DNA from: Sporosarcina sp. FSL W7-1349
GTDB lineage: Bacteria > Bacillota > Bacilli > Bacillales_A > Planococcaceae
DNA: 64,000 nucleotides
Direction of reading: 5' to 3'
NCBI RefSeq assembly: GCF_038003045.1
Contig: NZ_JBBOOK010000002.1
Span: 310,001-374,000, forward strand
A model generated the notes under the pieces. That model was not told the DNA's origin. It saw only the letters and a list, made by a program, of their open reading frames with translations, and did no database searches. Position 1 is the stretch's first letter. Each line of letters opens with the position of its first letter. Both the position numbers and the translations under genes were made by a program. Positions 1 through 7,140 of this stretch are shown here, piece after piece.

Positions 1-246
1 GCATTGGAATTGAGAGGGAACTCATTTAGCGTGTATGTTTGTACGGGAATCATTGCGATGCTGTCGTTCCACGTCATTGAAAATATAGGAATGAACATCC
101 AACTGTTGCCGATTACCGGAATCCCCTTGCCTTTCATTAGTTATGGCGGGAGCTCGTTGTTCAGTAATATGCTGGCAATCGGGCTAGTCTTCAGCATGAA
201 ATTCCATCATCGGACGTATATGTTCAGTACGGATGAAGATGAGTGA
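1..246 (+). CDS. RodA/FtsW-family (SEDS) protein, C-terminal part only
   Basis: The reading frame is open from the first base, so the gene starts upstream of the window. The 81 visible residues contain the SEDS C-terminal signature (GMNIQLLPITGIPLPFISYGG, then a glycine-serine loop and a last membrane helix). SEDS proteins are membrane glycosyltransferases that polymerise lipid II into peptidoglycan. The tail is nearly the same as that of the complete RodA gene about 100 bp downstream, including FSMKFHHRTYMFS and an acidic end, so the two are recent tandem paralogues. Which one serves elongation and which is specialised cannot be told from this fragment. Confidence 0.9.
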   Translation, partial: ALELRGNSFSVYVCTGIIAMLSFHVIENIGMNIQLLPITGIPLPFISYGGSSLFSNMLAIGLVFSMKFHHRTYMFSTDEDE

Positions 247-272
247 ATTCGCTTTAAAAACATTTGTAACAA

Positions 273-310
273 TTGACACTTGCGCGGCACTGTAACGACT
301 CCGGTATAAT
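273..310 (+). promoter_or_regulatory. possible promoter of the complete rodA gene
   Basis: A perfect TATAAT lies at 305-310, about 40 bases before the start codon. A perfect TTGACA lies at 273-278, but the 26-bp spacing is too long for an ordinary sigma-A promoter, and no good -35 lies at 16-18 bp. The TATAAT may be a -10 with a weak -35, or need an activator. Confidence 0.3.
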
Positions 311-351
311 AGAGTCTGCACTATCTTACAGTAAGGATAAAGGTGACACCT

Positions 352-1533
352 ATGAAAACAGATCAAAAGCCGATGGAGCGTTTCGACTGGACGCTTGCTT
401 TCATCCTGCTGCTATTCGGGATTGTCAGTCTGATCGCCATCGCCTCCGCGCAGACAACCGGGCAGTATAACCGGAACTTCATCCCGTCTCAGATTCAATG
501 GTATTTCGTCGGGGCCGTCATTATCGCAATCGCGATGTACTTGGACCCCGAACAATATAAAAAAGCCGCCTGGGCGATTTATGGCGGCGGTGTGTTACTG
601 TTGGCCCTTCTCTTCATATTGCCTGAAAGCATGGAACTCGTTGCCAGACGGAATAGCGCGAAGAGCTGGTTCCATTTGCCCGGCATCGGAAGCATCCAGC
701 CTGCCGAGTTCATGAAGACGTTTTTCATCATCGGCATGGCGAGGATGATCACGCAGCACCATGAAAAGTTTGTCGAAAAGACGATCAAATCCGATTTTTA
801 TTTACTCGGGAAGATCGGACTCGTGCTCATTATCCCGCTGACATTCATTCTACTACAGCCGGACCTTGGGACCGCCCTCGTCTTTTTGGCGATCACTGTC
901 GCCATGGTCATCGTCGGTGGAATTACGTGGCGCATATTGTTGCCGTTGTTTTCAGGAGCGGTCGGTCTAGGCGGCCTCCTCCTCTGGATGGCGATGTATG
1001 CGCAAGACTTCCTCGTCCAACTCGGTTTTAAACCATACCAGTTTCAGCGGATCTATTCCTGGCTCGATCCCTATTCATATTCGTCAAATGAAGGCCGCCA
1101 CCTCATCACCTCCTTAAATGCCATCGGATCCGGAGAAATTTTCGGAAAAGGGTTCCAAGGACGCGAAGTGTATGTAGCGGAAAGCCATACCGACTTCATC
1201 TTCACGACAATCGGAGAAGATTGGGGTTTCGTCGGCGCCAGCATCGTCATTTGCATGTATTTCTTTCTCATTTACCATTTGACGAAAATTACGCTGGAAT
1301 TAAAAGACCCGTTCAGTACGTATATTTGTGCAGGAATCATCGCCATGATTACCTTCCACGTCATTGAAAACATCGGCATGACGATTCAATTGCTGCCGAT
1401 TACCGGGATTCCCCTTCCGTTCATCAGCTACGGCGGAAGTTCGCTCATGGGGAATATGCTAGCGATCGGACTTGTTTTCAGCATGAAGTTCCATCATCGC
1501 ACCTATATGTTCAGTTCGGATGAGGATGACTAA
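352..1533 (+). CDS. rodA: rod shape-determining protein RodA (SEDS peptidoglycan polymerase)
   Basis: Polytopic membrane protein of 393 residues, the usual RodA/FtsW size. It polymerises lipid II into glycan strands at the cytoplasmic membrane, working with a class B PBP in the elongasome. Seen: about ten hydrophobic segments, the conserved loop LQPDLGTALVF, the WLDPY motif, the extracytoplasmic HTDFIFTTIGEDWGF block and the C-terminal PITGIPLPFISYGG signature. The motif set fits RodA better than FtsW. An ATG at 352 is preceded by AAAGGTG at a good distance; a GTG at 343 in the same frame also has an upstream AAGGA. It follows a tandem paralogue and ends at a strong terminator. Confidence 0.9.
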   Translation: MKTDQKPMERFDWTLAFILLLFGIVSLIAIASAQTTGQYNRNFIPSQIQWYFVGAVIIAIAMYLDPEQYKKAAWAIYGGGVLLLALLFILPESMELVARRNSAKSWFHLPGIGSIQPAEFMKTFFIIGMARMITQHHEKFVEKTIKSDFYLLGKIGLVLIIPLTFILLQPDLGTALVFLAITVAMVIVGGITWRILLPLFSGAVGLGGLLLWMAMYAQDFLVQLGFKPYQFQRIYSWLDPYSYSSNEGRHLITSLNAIGSGEIFGKGFQGREVYVAESHTDFIFTTIGEDWGFVGASIVICMYFFLIYHLTKITLELKDPFSTYICAGIIAMITFHVIENIGMTIQLLPITGIPLPFISYGGSSLMGNMLAIGLVFSMKFHHRTYMFSSDEDD

Positions 1534-1580
1534 AAAGGACTGCTCTGGCCTCCAAGCCAGCGGCAGTCCTTTGTTCTTGT
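1534..1580. terminator. bidirectional Rho-independent terminator
   Basis: Perfect 10-bp stem AAAGGACTGC (1534-1543) with GCAGTCCTTT (1563-1572). A T-rich stretch follows on the plus strand and a T5 run on the minus strand. It can end rodA and also the convergent gene at 1637-2038. Confidence 0.85.
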
Positions 1581-1604
1581 ATGGGAAATGATAACTCTAT
1601 GTTC

Positions 1605-1634
1605 AGGGCTGGGCTTCAGACACCCAGCCCTTTT
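1605..1634 (+). terminator. second terminator hairpin after rodA
   Basis: AGGGCTGGG (1605-1613) pairs with CCCAGCCCT (1623-1631), followed by TTTTG on the plus strand. The minus-strand side lacks a T-run, so it mainly serves rodA read-through. Confidence 0.6.
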
Positions 1635-1636
1635 GT

Positions 1637-2038
1637 TCATTCTAGAGGCTTCCATATGGTGATTTTAGCCAGCTCTTCCGCTTCCTCTGAGGTCGCATCT
1701 TGGATTTTTTTCAAGTGGAAGGCGCCGGTTTTCTCGTCAATCACGAGGAACTCCTCCGCTCCCCCTGCAATATAAGTCGTTCCCGCTCCCTGCCAATACC
1801 CTTTCACATCCGTCAACAGCACGTCGAATCGACCATCCGCGTTGGCCTTTCCGATAACATGCTCTTCATTCAATTTCATCAGTTGATATTGGTTGTTTGC
1901 GAATGCCGGCAAGGGCTCTTCCTTGCTGGAAAATGCCGTGAGGACGAGGGAGAGAGTCAGAAGGAACAGATACAAGATGGCAGTTGTCTGCAACGTACCG
2001 ACAGCGATCCTTTTCGTTCGGGCCAGATGACCGGTCAT
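1637..2038 (-). CDS. small membrane-anchored protein of unknown function
   Basis: 133 residues. An N-terminal cytoplasmic stretch (about 1-14) is followed by one hydrophobic helix (about 15-36) and a roughly 95-residue extracytoplasmic part. No cysteine lipobox is present, so it is a signal anchor or secreted protein. The external part has beta-type segments (GRFDVLLTDVKGYW, TTYIAGGAEEFLVIDEKTGAFHL) and ends in an acidic helix. GGAGTC sits 7 bases before the ATG. I do not recognise the family. It is convergent with rodA and shares its terminator; no operon partner is evident. Confidence 0.7.
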   Translation of the reverse strand: MTGHLARTKRIAVGTLQTTAILYLFLLTLSLVLTAFSSKEEPLPAFANNQYQLMKLNEEHVIGKANADGRFDVLLTDVKGYWQGAGTTYIAGGAEEFLVIDEKTGAFHLKKIQDATSEEAEELAKITIWKPLE

Positions 2039-2241
2039 TTGTTTTGACTCCTATCAATTATGCTTCGACGTGACGATTTTCAGATTGGAAACCAGGCTTT
2101 CTCGATTTACCCCCCGAATCCGTGACATCCGCCGAAGGCTTGACTTGATTCAGCCGGGGCTGGAACCCCCACTGGATTGAAAACATATTTAGTATTATCC
2201 CGCCACTTACGGAAGTGCGGAGATCTTGACGGAGGCTAGTT
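2039..2241. other. intergenic GC-rich segment with hairpins, no gene called
   Basis: About 200 bp between the membrane protein and the small-protein terminator. It holds a GGGG-rich segment near 2110-2170 and a small hairpin near 2200-2220 (CACTT, loop, AAGTG). A minus-strand 65-codon frame crosses it but lacks a ribosome binding site and looks non-coding. It may be a dispersed repeat; this could not be tested here. Confidence 0.35.
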
Positions 2242-2270
2242 AAAAAAAACGCCAAGGAAACGGCGTCGTT
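2242..2270 (-). terminator. terminator of the 46-aa gene
   Basis: On the minus strand AACGACGCC, an 8-base loop and GGCG are followed by eight T residues. It lies 16 bases after the stop codon of the small gene at 2286-2426 and supports that gene being real. Confidence 0.75.
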
Positions 2271-2285
2271 TTCTTAGCGTACACT

Positions 2286-2426
2286 TCATTGAGATTGGAT
2301 TTGCGGGTCTTGTGCAGGCGGCGCGAGGGCTTTCAGCATGTCTAGACGGGATTTCGTCATTGTTGCCGAAACACCCAACTTCGCCAAGTTGGAAATGATC
2401 ATTTTCAAGTCCACTTCTTTTGCCAT
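2286..2426 (-). CDS. 46-aa small protein, possibly iron-regulated
   Basis: Small protein of 46 residues beginning MAKEVDLKMIISNLAKLG. Residues 5-33 look like an amphipathic helix, with a proline-rich tail (APPAQDPQ). Evidence that it is a gene: GAGGTGG stands 5 bases before the ATG, and a stem with a T8 run follows the stop. A 15-bp Fur-box-like sequence lies 62-76 bases upstream of the start. In Bacillus subtilis Fur controls small proteins (FbpA, FbpB, FbpC) that help a regulatory RNA. This protein has no obvious sequence match to them, so any similar role is only inference. The family is not recognised. Confidence 0.65.
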   Translation of the reverse strand: MAKEVDLKMIISNLAKLGVSATMTKSRLDMLKALAPPAQDPQIQSQ

Positions 2427-2487
2427 CTATTCCACCTCGACCTTTCTGTAATAATCTGACGCAATGAGCCAAGAAAAGTTCCTTAAT

Positions 2488-2502
2488 TGATAATGAAAAT
2501 CA
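2488..2502. promoter_or_regulatory. Fur-box-like palindrome
   Basis: TGATAATGAAAATCA matches the 7-1-7 Fur consensus TGATAATNATTATCA at 13 of 15 positions. It resembles the two Fur boxes of the yclNOPQ promoter at 55.3 kb. It lies upstream of the 46-aa gene on the minus strand. No clear -35/-10 pair was found beside it. Confidence 0.4.
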
Positions 2503-2763
2503 GTCATATTCCGCTTGATTGCAGAATCTAAAATATACCAATATCCAGTCATTCTTATCATACCACCCCTCCCCAATCTTGAATCTTTCATTTCTGTTAC
2601 AAATTTCGCCCTTTTGTAAACGTTTTATACATTTGCTTCTGTTTTTCTTTACGAAGCTATTTGGGAGGAGGGAATTTTGCCGGGATGGCGCGGGATATTA
2701 AAAAGTTTGATCGATTGCCATGACAGTTCCGCGTCCATCGGTTGGCACCTTTGTCCATTTTCT

Positions 2764-2792
2764 TTGTACGTTTCCGTTCAGACGAGTAAAAT
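2764..2792 (+). promoter_or_regulatory. sigma-A promoter of the MFS pump gene
   Basis: TTGTAC (2764-2769), 17-bp spacer, TAAAAT (2787-2792). The start codon is 34 bases downstream of the -10. Nothing else is seen between 2503 and 2763. Confidence 0.65.
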
Positions 2793-2826
2793 GAGAGTAG
2801 CAATTCATTAGAAAGCAGGTTTTTTT

Positions 2827-4005
2827 ATGAAAAAAGCAATTCTCCTTTTGATGTCCGTTCAATTTTTTGTGTATTTGGGATTCGGCATCGTCATTCCGAT
2901 CTTGCCTGAAGTGGTTCTTCATGAGGGGTATTCCGAGGTGCATGTTGGTGGACTGCTCACTGTGTATGCGCTCGCATCCTTTTTCACTGCCCCGTTTTGG
3001 GGCGCATTCTCCGATCGAACCGGCCGAAAGAAGTTGATTCTGGTCGGGCTCGTCGGTTTCAGCGCAAGTTTCTTTTTATTCGCGTTGTTCATGCAAAACT
3101 TGGCGCTTCTCTATTTCTCTCGGGTAGTCGGTGGGGTGTTCTCAGGGGCGCTATATACGGCGGTCACCGGGTTTGTCGCGGATATGACGGATGAGGAGAA
3201 TCGAAATAAATACATGGGTCTCCTGGGCATGTCCATTGGGCTCGGTTTCATTTTTGGACCGGCTATCGGTGGAATATTGGGCCATATCGATCTTCAAGCC
3301 CCTTATTTGGCATCCGGTATCCTTACCTTGCTTCTCCTAGTCTATGCCCAGTTTGTGTTGAAAGAGCCTGAGCGTCGGGGTGAGGCCAACAAACGGGCGC
3401 TCCTCCCGAAAGGCGGCGCCACGTTATGGCAATACCGGATCCGCTATCTCTTCTTGACCTCGTTCATGGTGACGTTCATCCTGGCAGGAATTGAAGCGAC
3501 GTTCCAGTTGTTTCAAATCAATCAAATCAGCATTACGCCGTTGCAGGTCGGCTACTTGTTCATGGCGAGCGGCTTGGTCGATGCGGCCATCCAGGGCGGT
3601 GTCGTGCGCCGGGTGAAAAACGGGACGGAAACGACATGGATTCTCGTGGCACAATTGATTACAGCAGCCGGCTTGCTGCTCATTCCGTTCACGACAAACC
3701 TATTTTGGGCCGGATTCGCGCTAAGCGTCTTCACTGCTGGAAACGCATTGGCCCGGACCGTGCTCGTCTCCCTGACAACAAAGGAATCGGGTGGAAAATA
3801 CGGAACAGCTGCCGGCATGACCTACTCGATGGATAATATGGGGCGCATTATTGGTCCGCTGTTGTTCACGTGGATTTTCACAAGAGAAGCGGGCAATATG
3901 TATTATGTTTCCGCTATTCTAGCCTTACTAACGATTGTGTTATTAGTTGCTTTTAGAAAATCCTCTCAATCATTGCGTAATGCCGAGACCGTAACCTCGG
4001 AATAA
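2827..4005 (+). CDS. MFS multidrug efflux transporter (Bmr/NorA-like DHA1 family)
   Basis: 392 residues with 12 predicted membrane helices, matching the length of Bmr and NorA. Seen: motif A between helices 2 and 3 (GAFSDRTGRKKL), and motif C of drug/H+ antiporters in helix 5 (GLGFIFGPAIGG). Proteins of this group expel cationic drugs and dyes in exchange for protons. The substrate cannot be read from sequence. The gene is monocistronic, with a clear promoter (2764-2792) and its own terminator (4012-4050). The ribosome binding site is weak (AGCAGG, with a run of T before the ATG). Confidence 0.85.
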   Translation: MKKAILLLMSVQFFVYLGFGIVIPILPEVVLHEGYSEVHVGGLLTVYALASFFTAPFWGAFSDRTGRKKLILVGLVGFSASFFLFALFMQNLALLYFSRVVGGVFSGALYTAVTGFVADMTDEENRNKYMGLLGMSIGLGFIFGPAIGGILGHIDLQAPYLASGILTLLLLVYAQFVLKEPERRGEANKRALLPKGGATLWQYRIRYLFLTSFMVTFILAGIEATFQLFQINQISITPLQVGYLFMASGLVDAAIQGGVVRRVKNGTETTWILVAQLITAAGLLLIPFTTNLFWAGFALSVFTAGNALARTVLVSLTTKESGGKYGTAAGMTYSMDNMGRIIGPLLFTWIFTREAGNMYYVSAILALLTIVLLVAFRKSSQSLRNAETVTSE

Positions 4006-4011
4006 CAGGAT

Positions 4012-4050
4012 AAGGCAACTCCAATTTTGTTAGGGAGTTGCCTTGTTTGT
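4012..4050 (+). terminator. Rho-independent terminator
   Basis: Perfect 11-bp stem AAGGCAACTCC (4012-4022) with GGAGTTGCCTT (4034-4044), followed by GTTTGT. Ends the MFS pump transcript. From 4051 to 4248 no gene is seen. Confidence 0.8.
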
Positions 4051-4248
4051 CATAGAGCAACATCTGAAACTTCTACTAAATCGTTATTGGGAAAAGAAAT
4101 CAGAAAAGTTTATGGCGTGTTCAGGAAAAGGCATCCCAAGTTTTGTTTCATCTGAATATTTTAATTTCCTGATAACACAAAGTCTCAAACATGAGGTTCT
4201 ATCGGCGTGAGCCTCGGTTACCCAAATAAGAATGGGAAAAGGAATTAA

Positions 4249-5943
4249 TTATTGTACTATAGAGTTTAAAGGTTTTGAATGCGTTTCTAGCCATTCACAA
4301 ATTGAGTTGGATTGGTTGGAGAAATACACTTCGGAATTTATAAAGTTATCCAATTCTTTGCATGTCATGCTTCTGAACATGATGTTAGGTAAACATTTTA
4401 CTTCCTTTAGCTCCGTATCATCAGTGGAATTAAAGATGAACACCTTTTCTACATTGAAGTCTGCTACAGTTTTCTCTAACTGCTCCATAGAAATTGATTT
4501 ATTTATAACAATCGGATATATATTTTCTATATGCAGCAGTCCCTCCAATACCTTTAAATGCACAGCTAAGTTGTGACTCCCCTCCGCGACTAATAATATT
4601 TGCCCTTTATAATGATTGGTTTTCAAAATAAGATCCTCAACCGATTGTAGTAATCGTAAGACAGATGAAATCCGTAAATAGTATTCATCTTTATCCATTA
4701 CATGTCCTTCATATAGAATTGTAAGCACCCTCGTTACAGGGATAATGATTTGTTTATATATTTCTTCAATTTTCATCCCATCTGCTAAATCAATAAACTC
4801 AGCCATGAATAATTCCTCATATCCTCCAATTAAACTTTTGGAGAACTCTTTAAATCTATCTTGGAAGGATTTGGATTGATACTCAATCATTCTACTAACT
4901 TTAATATTAAAGTTATACGGTAGATGGAAATCATTTAGATCGTTACTTCTTTTGACTACAGGGAACATTGGCAGCGCCTCATTGACATGGACTACTTTGG
5001 CATGTGTATTATCTGAAAGGAGGACAGACGAATTATTCGGATAAATTTTCAATAACTCAATGAAATCTCTTAACAAACCTATATCATAATGGTGAGCATC
5101 GCGAAATAAAGTATCTAATGCTTTTGAAGCGCTAAGGGCTTTTCGATAAGGTCGATTAAATGTCAGTGCACTGTAGACATCAACTATATGGAGTATTTTC
5201 AATTCTTGATCCATCTCGTGTCCCTTTAAGCGGCTGGGATACCCCGTGCCATCTGTACGTTCATGGTGTGATTTTGCATATGGCGCAATATGATTTAGTC
5301 CCAAGGTTTGTAGCATTACGCATCCTTTCGTTGTATGCGTTTTCATTACTTCAAATTCTTTATAGCTTAATTTTCGTTCAAGCATTAATAGTCGCTGTGG
5401 AATGTGTAATTTACCGATGTCATGGAGTAAATAGCCCAAAGAAACCGACTCTATATTCGGTATACTTTTTCGTCTTGCAAATAAAGATCCTATTACAAAA
5501 ACATCAAAGGAATGAAAAAATGTATACGAATCCCAATTCTTCAATTTATTCAACTTATTGGCGATTATCTCATTTCTCATAATATCTCTGAATAATTTCA
5601 TGACAAACTCCACATCTTCAGAGCTACTTAACAAGTTTCCATACCTGGATTCCATACCAACTTGTTTCAAGTTTTCAAAAAATAGTTCATTTAAATAACC
5701 CCGTTCTTTATTATTTCCGACTTCTTCATCTACTTGTGCCACACTCTTTATTTTGTTTTTTTCCTTCACTTCATCCACAATAATAGCTAGTTCCTTTATA
5801 CATCTATTTTTCAGCAGAGTCAGTAACCTTTCTGTTAATGGTGTGTTTTTACTGATAATTAACCGACCATCACTATAAACATCCGTAGCTACCACGTCAT
5901 TCGTTAGCACTTCTTTAATACTTTTCGTTATGAATGAGGCCAT
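4249..5943 (-). CDS. HD-GYP domain protein with cobalamin-binding-like C-terminal domain
   Basis: 564 residues, cytoplasmic, no membrane helix. Residues 1-75 form a short N-terminal domain as found before many HD-GYP units. The HD-GYP domain spans about 130-300, with HDIGK at 174-178, HHERTDGTGYP at 226-236 (Thr where Trp is usual) and VDVYSALTFNRPYR near 254-267. The family hydrolyses cyclic di-GMP; the metal-ligand pattern looks intact. Residues 370-505 resemble the helical-bundle plus Rossmann arrangement of B12-binding sensors (IEEIYKQIIIPVTRVL, then ILLVAEGSHNLAVHLKVLEGLL), although the cobalamin-ligating His is not evident. AAGGGGGA is 10 bases before the ATG. The gene is AT-rich, unlike its neighbours, and its promoter carries a copy of the palindrome found at the repressor gene at 6.4 kb. 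Confidence 0.85.
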   Translation of the reverse strand: MASFITKSIKEVLTNDVVATDVYSDGRLIISKNTPLTERLLTLLKNRCIKELAIIVDEVKEKNKIKSVAQVDEEVGNNKERGYLNELFFENLKQVGMESRYGNLLSSSEDVEFVMKLFRDIMRNEIIANKLNKLKNWDSYTFFHSFDVFVIGSLFARRKSIPNIESVSLGYLLHDIGKLHIPQRLLMLERKLSYKEFEVMKTHTTKGCVMLQTLGLNHIAPYAKSHHERTDGTGYPSRLKGHEMDQELKILHIVDVYSALTFNRPYRKALSASKALDTLFRDAHHYDIGLLRDFIELLKIYPNNSSVLLSDNTHAKVVHVNEALPMFPVVKRSNDLNDFHLPYNFNIKVSRMIEYQSKSFQDRFKEFSKSLIGGYEELFMAEFIDLADGMKIEEIYKQIIIPVTRVLTILYEGHVMDKDEYYLRISSVLRLLQSVEDLILKTNHYKGQILLVAEGSHNLAVHLKVLEGLLHIENIYPIVINKSISMEQLEKTVADFNVEKVFIFNSTDDTELKEVKCLPNIMFRSMTCKELDNFINSEVYFSNQSNSICEWLETHSKPLNSIVQ

Positions 5944-5966
5944 TTTAGTAGAGTCCCCCTTTTCAT

Positions 5967-5999
5967 TCTATACAACTAGCACTGTACGTTTTAAGTTTA
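5967..5999 (-). promoter_or_regulatory. candidate HD-GYP promoter with repressor operator
   Basis: On the minus strand CTTAAA (5990-5995), 17-bp spacer and TATAGA (5967-5972) form a modest promoter. The -35 lies inside TACGTTTTAAGTTTA (5985-5999), a diverged copy of the 15-bp palindrome repeated upstream of the repressor gene. Binding there should block transcription. Confidence 0.45.
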
Positions 6000-6102
6000 G
6001 AGAGAAAACTGTAATACCGCTGGAGTCGTTAAAGTGCTTCACAATTTAACCCGCCCTCTTTCTTTCCGCAAAATAAGATTTTTCTTTATCTCATAAAGTT
6101 TT

Positions 6103-6117
6103 TAAACCTAAAGTTTA
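6103..6117. promoter_or_regulatory. repressor operator copy
   Basis: TAAACCTAAAGTTTA differs by one base from the perfect palindrome TAAACTTAAAGTTTA at 6356-6370. It lies just past the end of the small HTH gene, 160 bp upstream of the HD-GYP start. Confidence 0.55.
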
Positions 6118-6125
6118 CTAAAAAA

Positions 6126-6316
6126 CTAAGTCGGAATTCGGATTATGTCAATCTCTACATTGTAAAGCTTTGCAAGTGCATAGATTACAAGCTCTTTTGG
6201 TTCTACGACTCCCCCTCCCACTTGATAACAGTAGAACGTGAAACACCCAAACGGTCTGCTACATCTTGTTGTGTCATATTCGCATTTACCCGCAACGCTT
6301 CGAGTGATAACTGCAT
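6126..6316 (-). pseudogene. Cro/CI-type small HTH regulator, frameshifted
   Basis: From the ATG at 6316 (GGGGGGAG just upstream) the frame reads a classic XRE helix-turn-helix (MTQQDVADRLGVSRSTVIKW) and then stops after WEGES. The expected remainder (VVEPKELVIYALAKLYNVEID) continues in another frame to 6126. One extra G in the G5 run (C5 on the plus strand, about 6211-6215) would restore a 63-residue protein. It is divergent from the S24-type repressor, like cro and cI of temperate phages. The break may be a true inactivation, a phase-variable tract or a sequencing error in a homopolymer. Confidence 0.75.
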
Positions 6317-6348
6317 ATTTCTCCCCCCAAAATTCGAACCTTGTATAT

Positions 6349-6377
6349 ATAATAGTAAACTTAAAGTTTAATTTCAA
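6349..6377 (-). promoter_or_regulatory. leftward promoter with an operator in its spacer
   Basis: On the minus strand TTGAAA (6372-6377), 17-bp spacer and TATTAT (6349-6354) face the small HTH gene. The perfect 15-bp palindrome TAAACTTAAAGTTTA (6356-6370) fills the spacer, the usual layout for strong repression. Confidence 0.7.
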
Positions 6378-6390
6378 TACTTAAAGTTTA
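6376..6390. promoter_or_regulatory. repressor operator copy
   Basis: AATACTTAAAGTTTA keeps the right half of the palindrome exactly and most of the left half. Its centre is 20 bp from the centre of the operator at 6356-6370, about two helical turns, so co-operative binding is possible. Confidence 0.6.
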
Positions 6391-6418
6391 TTTATTTGAC
6401 AAATAGTCTATCCTTATC

Positions 6419-6437
6419 AAAACTTTAAGTTTATAAT
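6419..6437 (+). promoter_or_regulatory. operator overlapping the repressor -10 box
   Basis: AAAACTTTAAGTTTA (6419-6433) is the same palindrome in the other orientation. It overlaps TATAAT (6432-6437) in front of the repressor gene and suggests autoregulation. A TTGACA at 6396 is 30 bp away, too far to be its -35. Confidence 0.55.
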
Positions 6438-6452
6438 AAAATGTAAAGAGAG

Positions 6453-7085
6453 GTGAGAACAATCAAATCGCAAAGGGAAATACTTGGAGAGAATTTGGAA
6501 AAATTAATAGAGAGGAGAGGAATTGATCAAAAAATACTTGCTAAAAATATAGGAGTTAGTGACATGACCGTATCGAATTGGGTTAGAGGTGAAAAATATC
6601 CACGGATAGATAAAATACAAGCCTTGGCGGATTATTTCGGAGTTTTAAAATCAGACTTAATTGAAATGAAGCCAAATAACCTGATTGAAGTTTCCCAACG
6701 TACAGTCAGAATCCCTGTATTGGGAGCAATTTCTTGTGGAGATCCAATATTAGTAGCAGAAAATTACGAGGATTACCGAATTGAATTGGCTGAAAGCCTC
6801 CCTGCTGGGAATTTGATATACCTTAAGGCAAAAGGAAATTCAATGGAACCGACAATACCAAACGGATCTTATGTTCTTATCCGAGAACAGAGCGAGGTAG
6901 AACATGGTGAAATCGCAGCGGTCCTTGTAAATGGTAAAACCGAGGCCACCCTGAAGAGGGTGAAAAAACAGGAGAATACATTATTGCTTATCCCTGATAA
7001 CAGCGAGCACGAACCGATAATCGTAACAAAGGCAAATCCAGTAAAAATAATCGGTAAGGCTGTTCGATTTACACAAGATCTTTAA
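6453..7085 (+). CDS. LexA/CI-like self-cleaving repressor (XRE HTH plus S24 peptidase)
   Basis: 210 residues. An N-terminal XRE helix-turn-helix (about 10-66, core QKILAKNIGVSDMTVSNWVRG) is joined to an S24 peptidase domain (about 85-207). The catalytic Ser is S130 in GNSMEPTIPNGS and the Lys is K168 in ATLKRVKK. The likely self-cleavage bond is Cys95-Gly96 in AISCGDP. Such repressors are inactivated with RecA after DNA damage. The GTG at 6453 is hard against its Shine-Dalgarno; GAGGTGA at 6450-6456 would suit an ATC at 6462, so the start is uncertain. Identical palindromes near it, the small HTH gene and the HD-GYP gene make those its likely targets. The gene is AT-rich and phage-like, but no other phage genes lie nearby. 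Confidence 0.88.
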   Translation: MRTIKSQREILGENLEKLIERRGIDQKILAKNIGVSDMTVSNWVRGEKYPRIDKIQALADYFGVLKSDLIEMKPNNLIEVSQRTVRIPVLGAISCGDPILVAENYEDYRIELAESLPAGNLIYLKAKGNSMEPTIPNGSYVLIREQSEVEHGEIAAVLVNGKTEATLKRVKKQENTLLLIPDNSEHEPIIVTKANPVKIIGKAVRFTQDL

Positions 7086-7107
7086 TTCCAATCGATTGAA
7101 ATTAACA

Positions 7108-7140
7108 AGAACAAAGCAGCCCATTCGCTGCTCTGTTCTC
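7108..7140 (+). terminator. hairpin after the repressor gene
   Basis: 13-base arms AGAACAAAGCAGC and GCTGCTCTGTTCT with one mismatch and a 6-base loop. There is no clean T-run, so termination may be weak. Confidence 0.5.

Noticed and set aside
6396..6437. TTGACA and TATAAT as one promoter of the repressor gene
   Set aside because: The spacing is 30 bp, far beyond the 16-18 bp needed. Only the TATAAT with its operator was kept.
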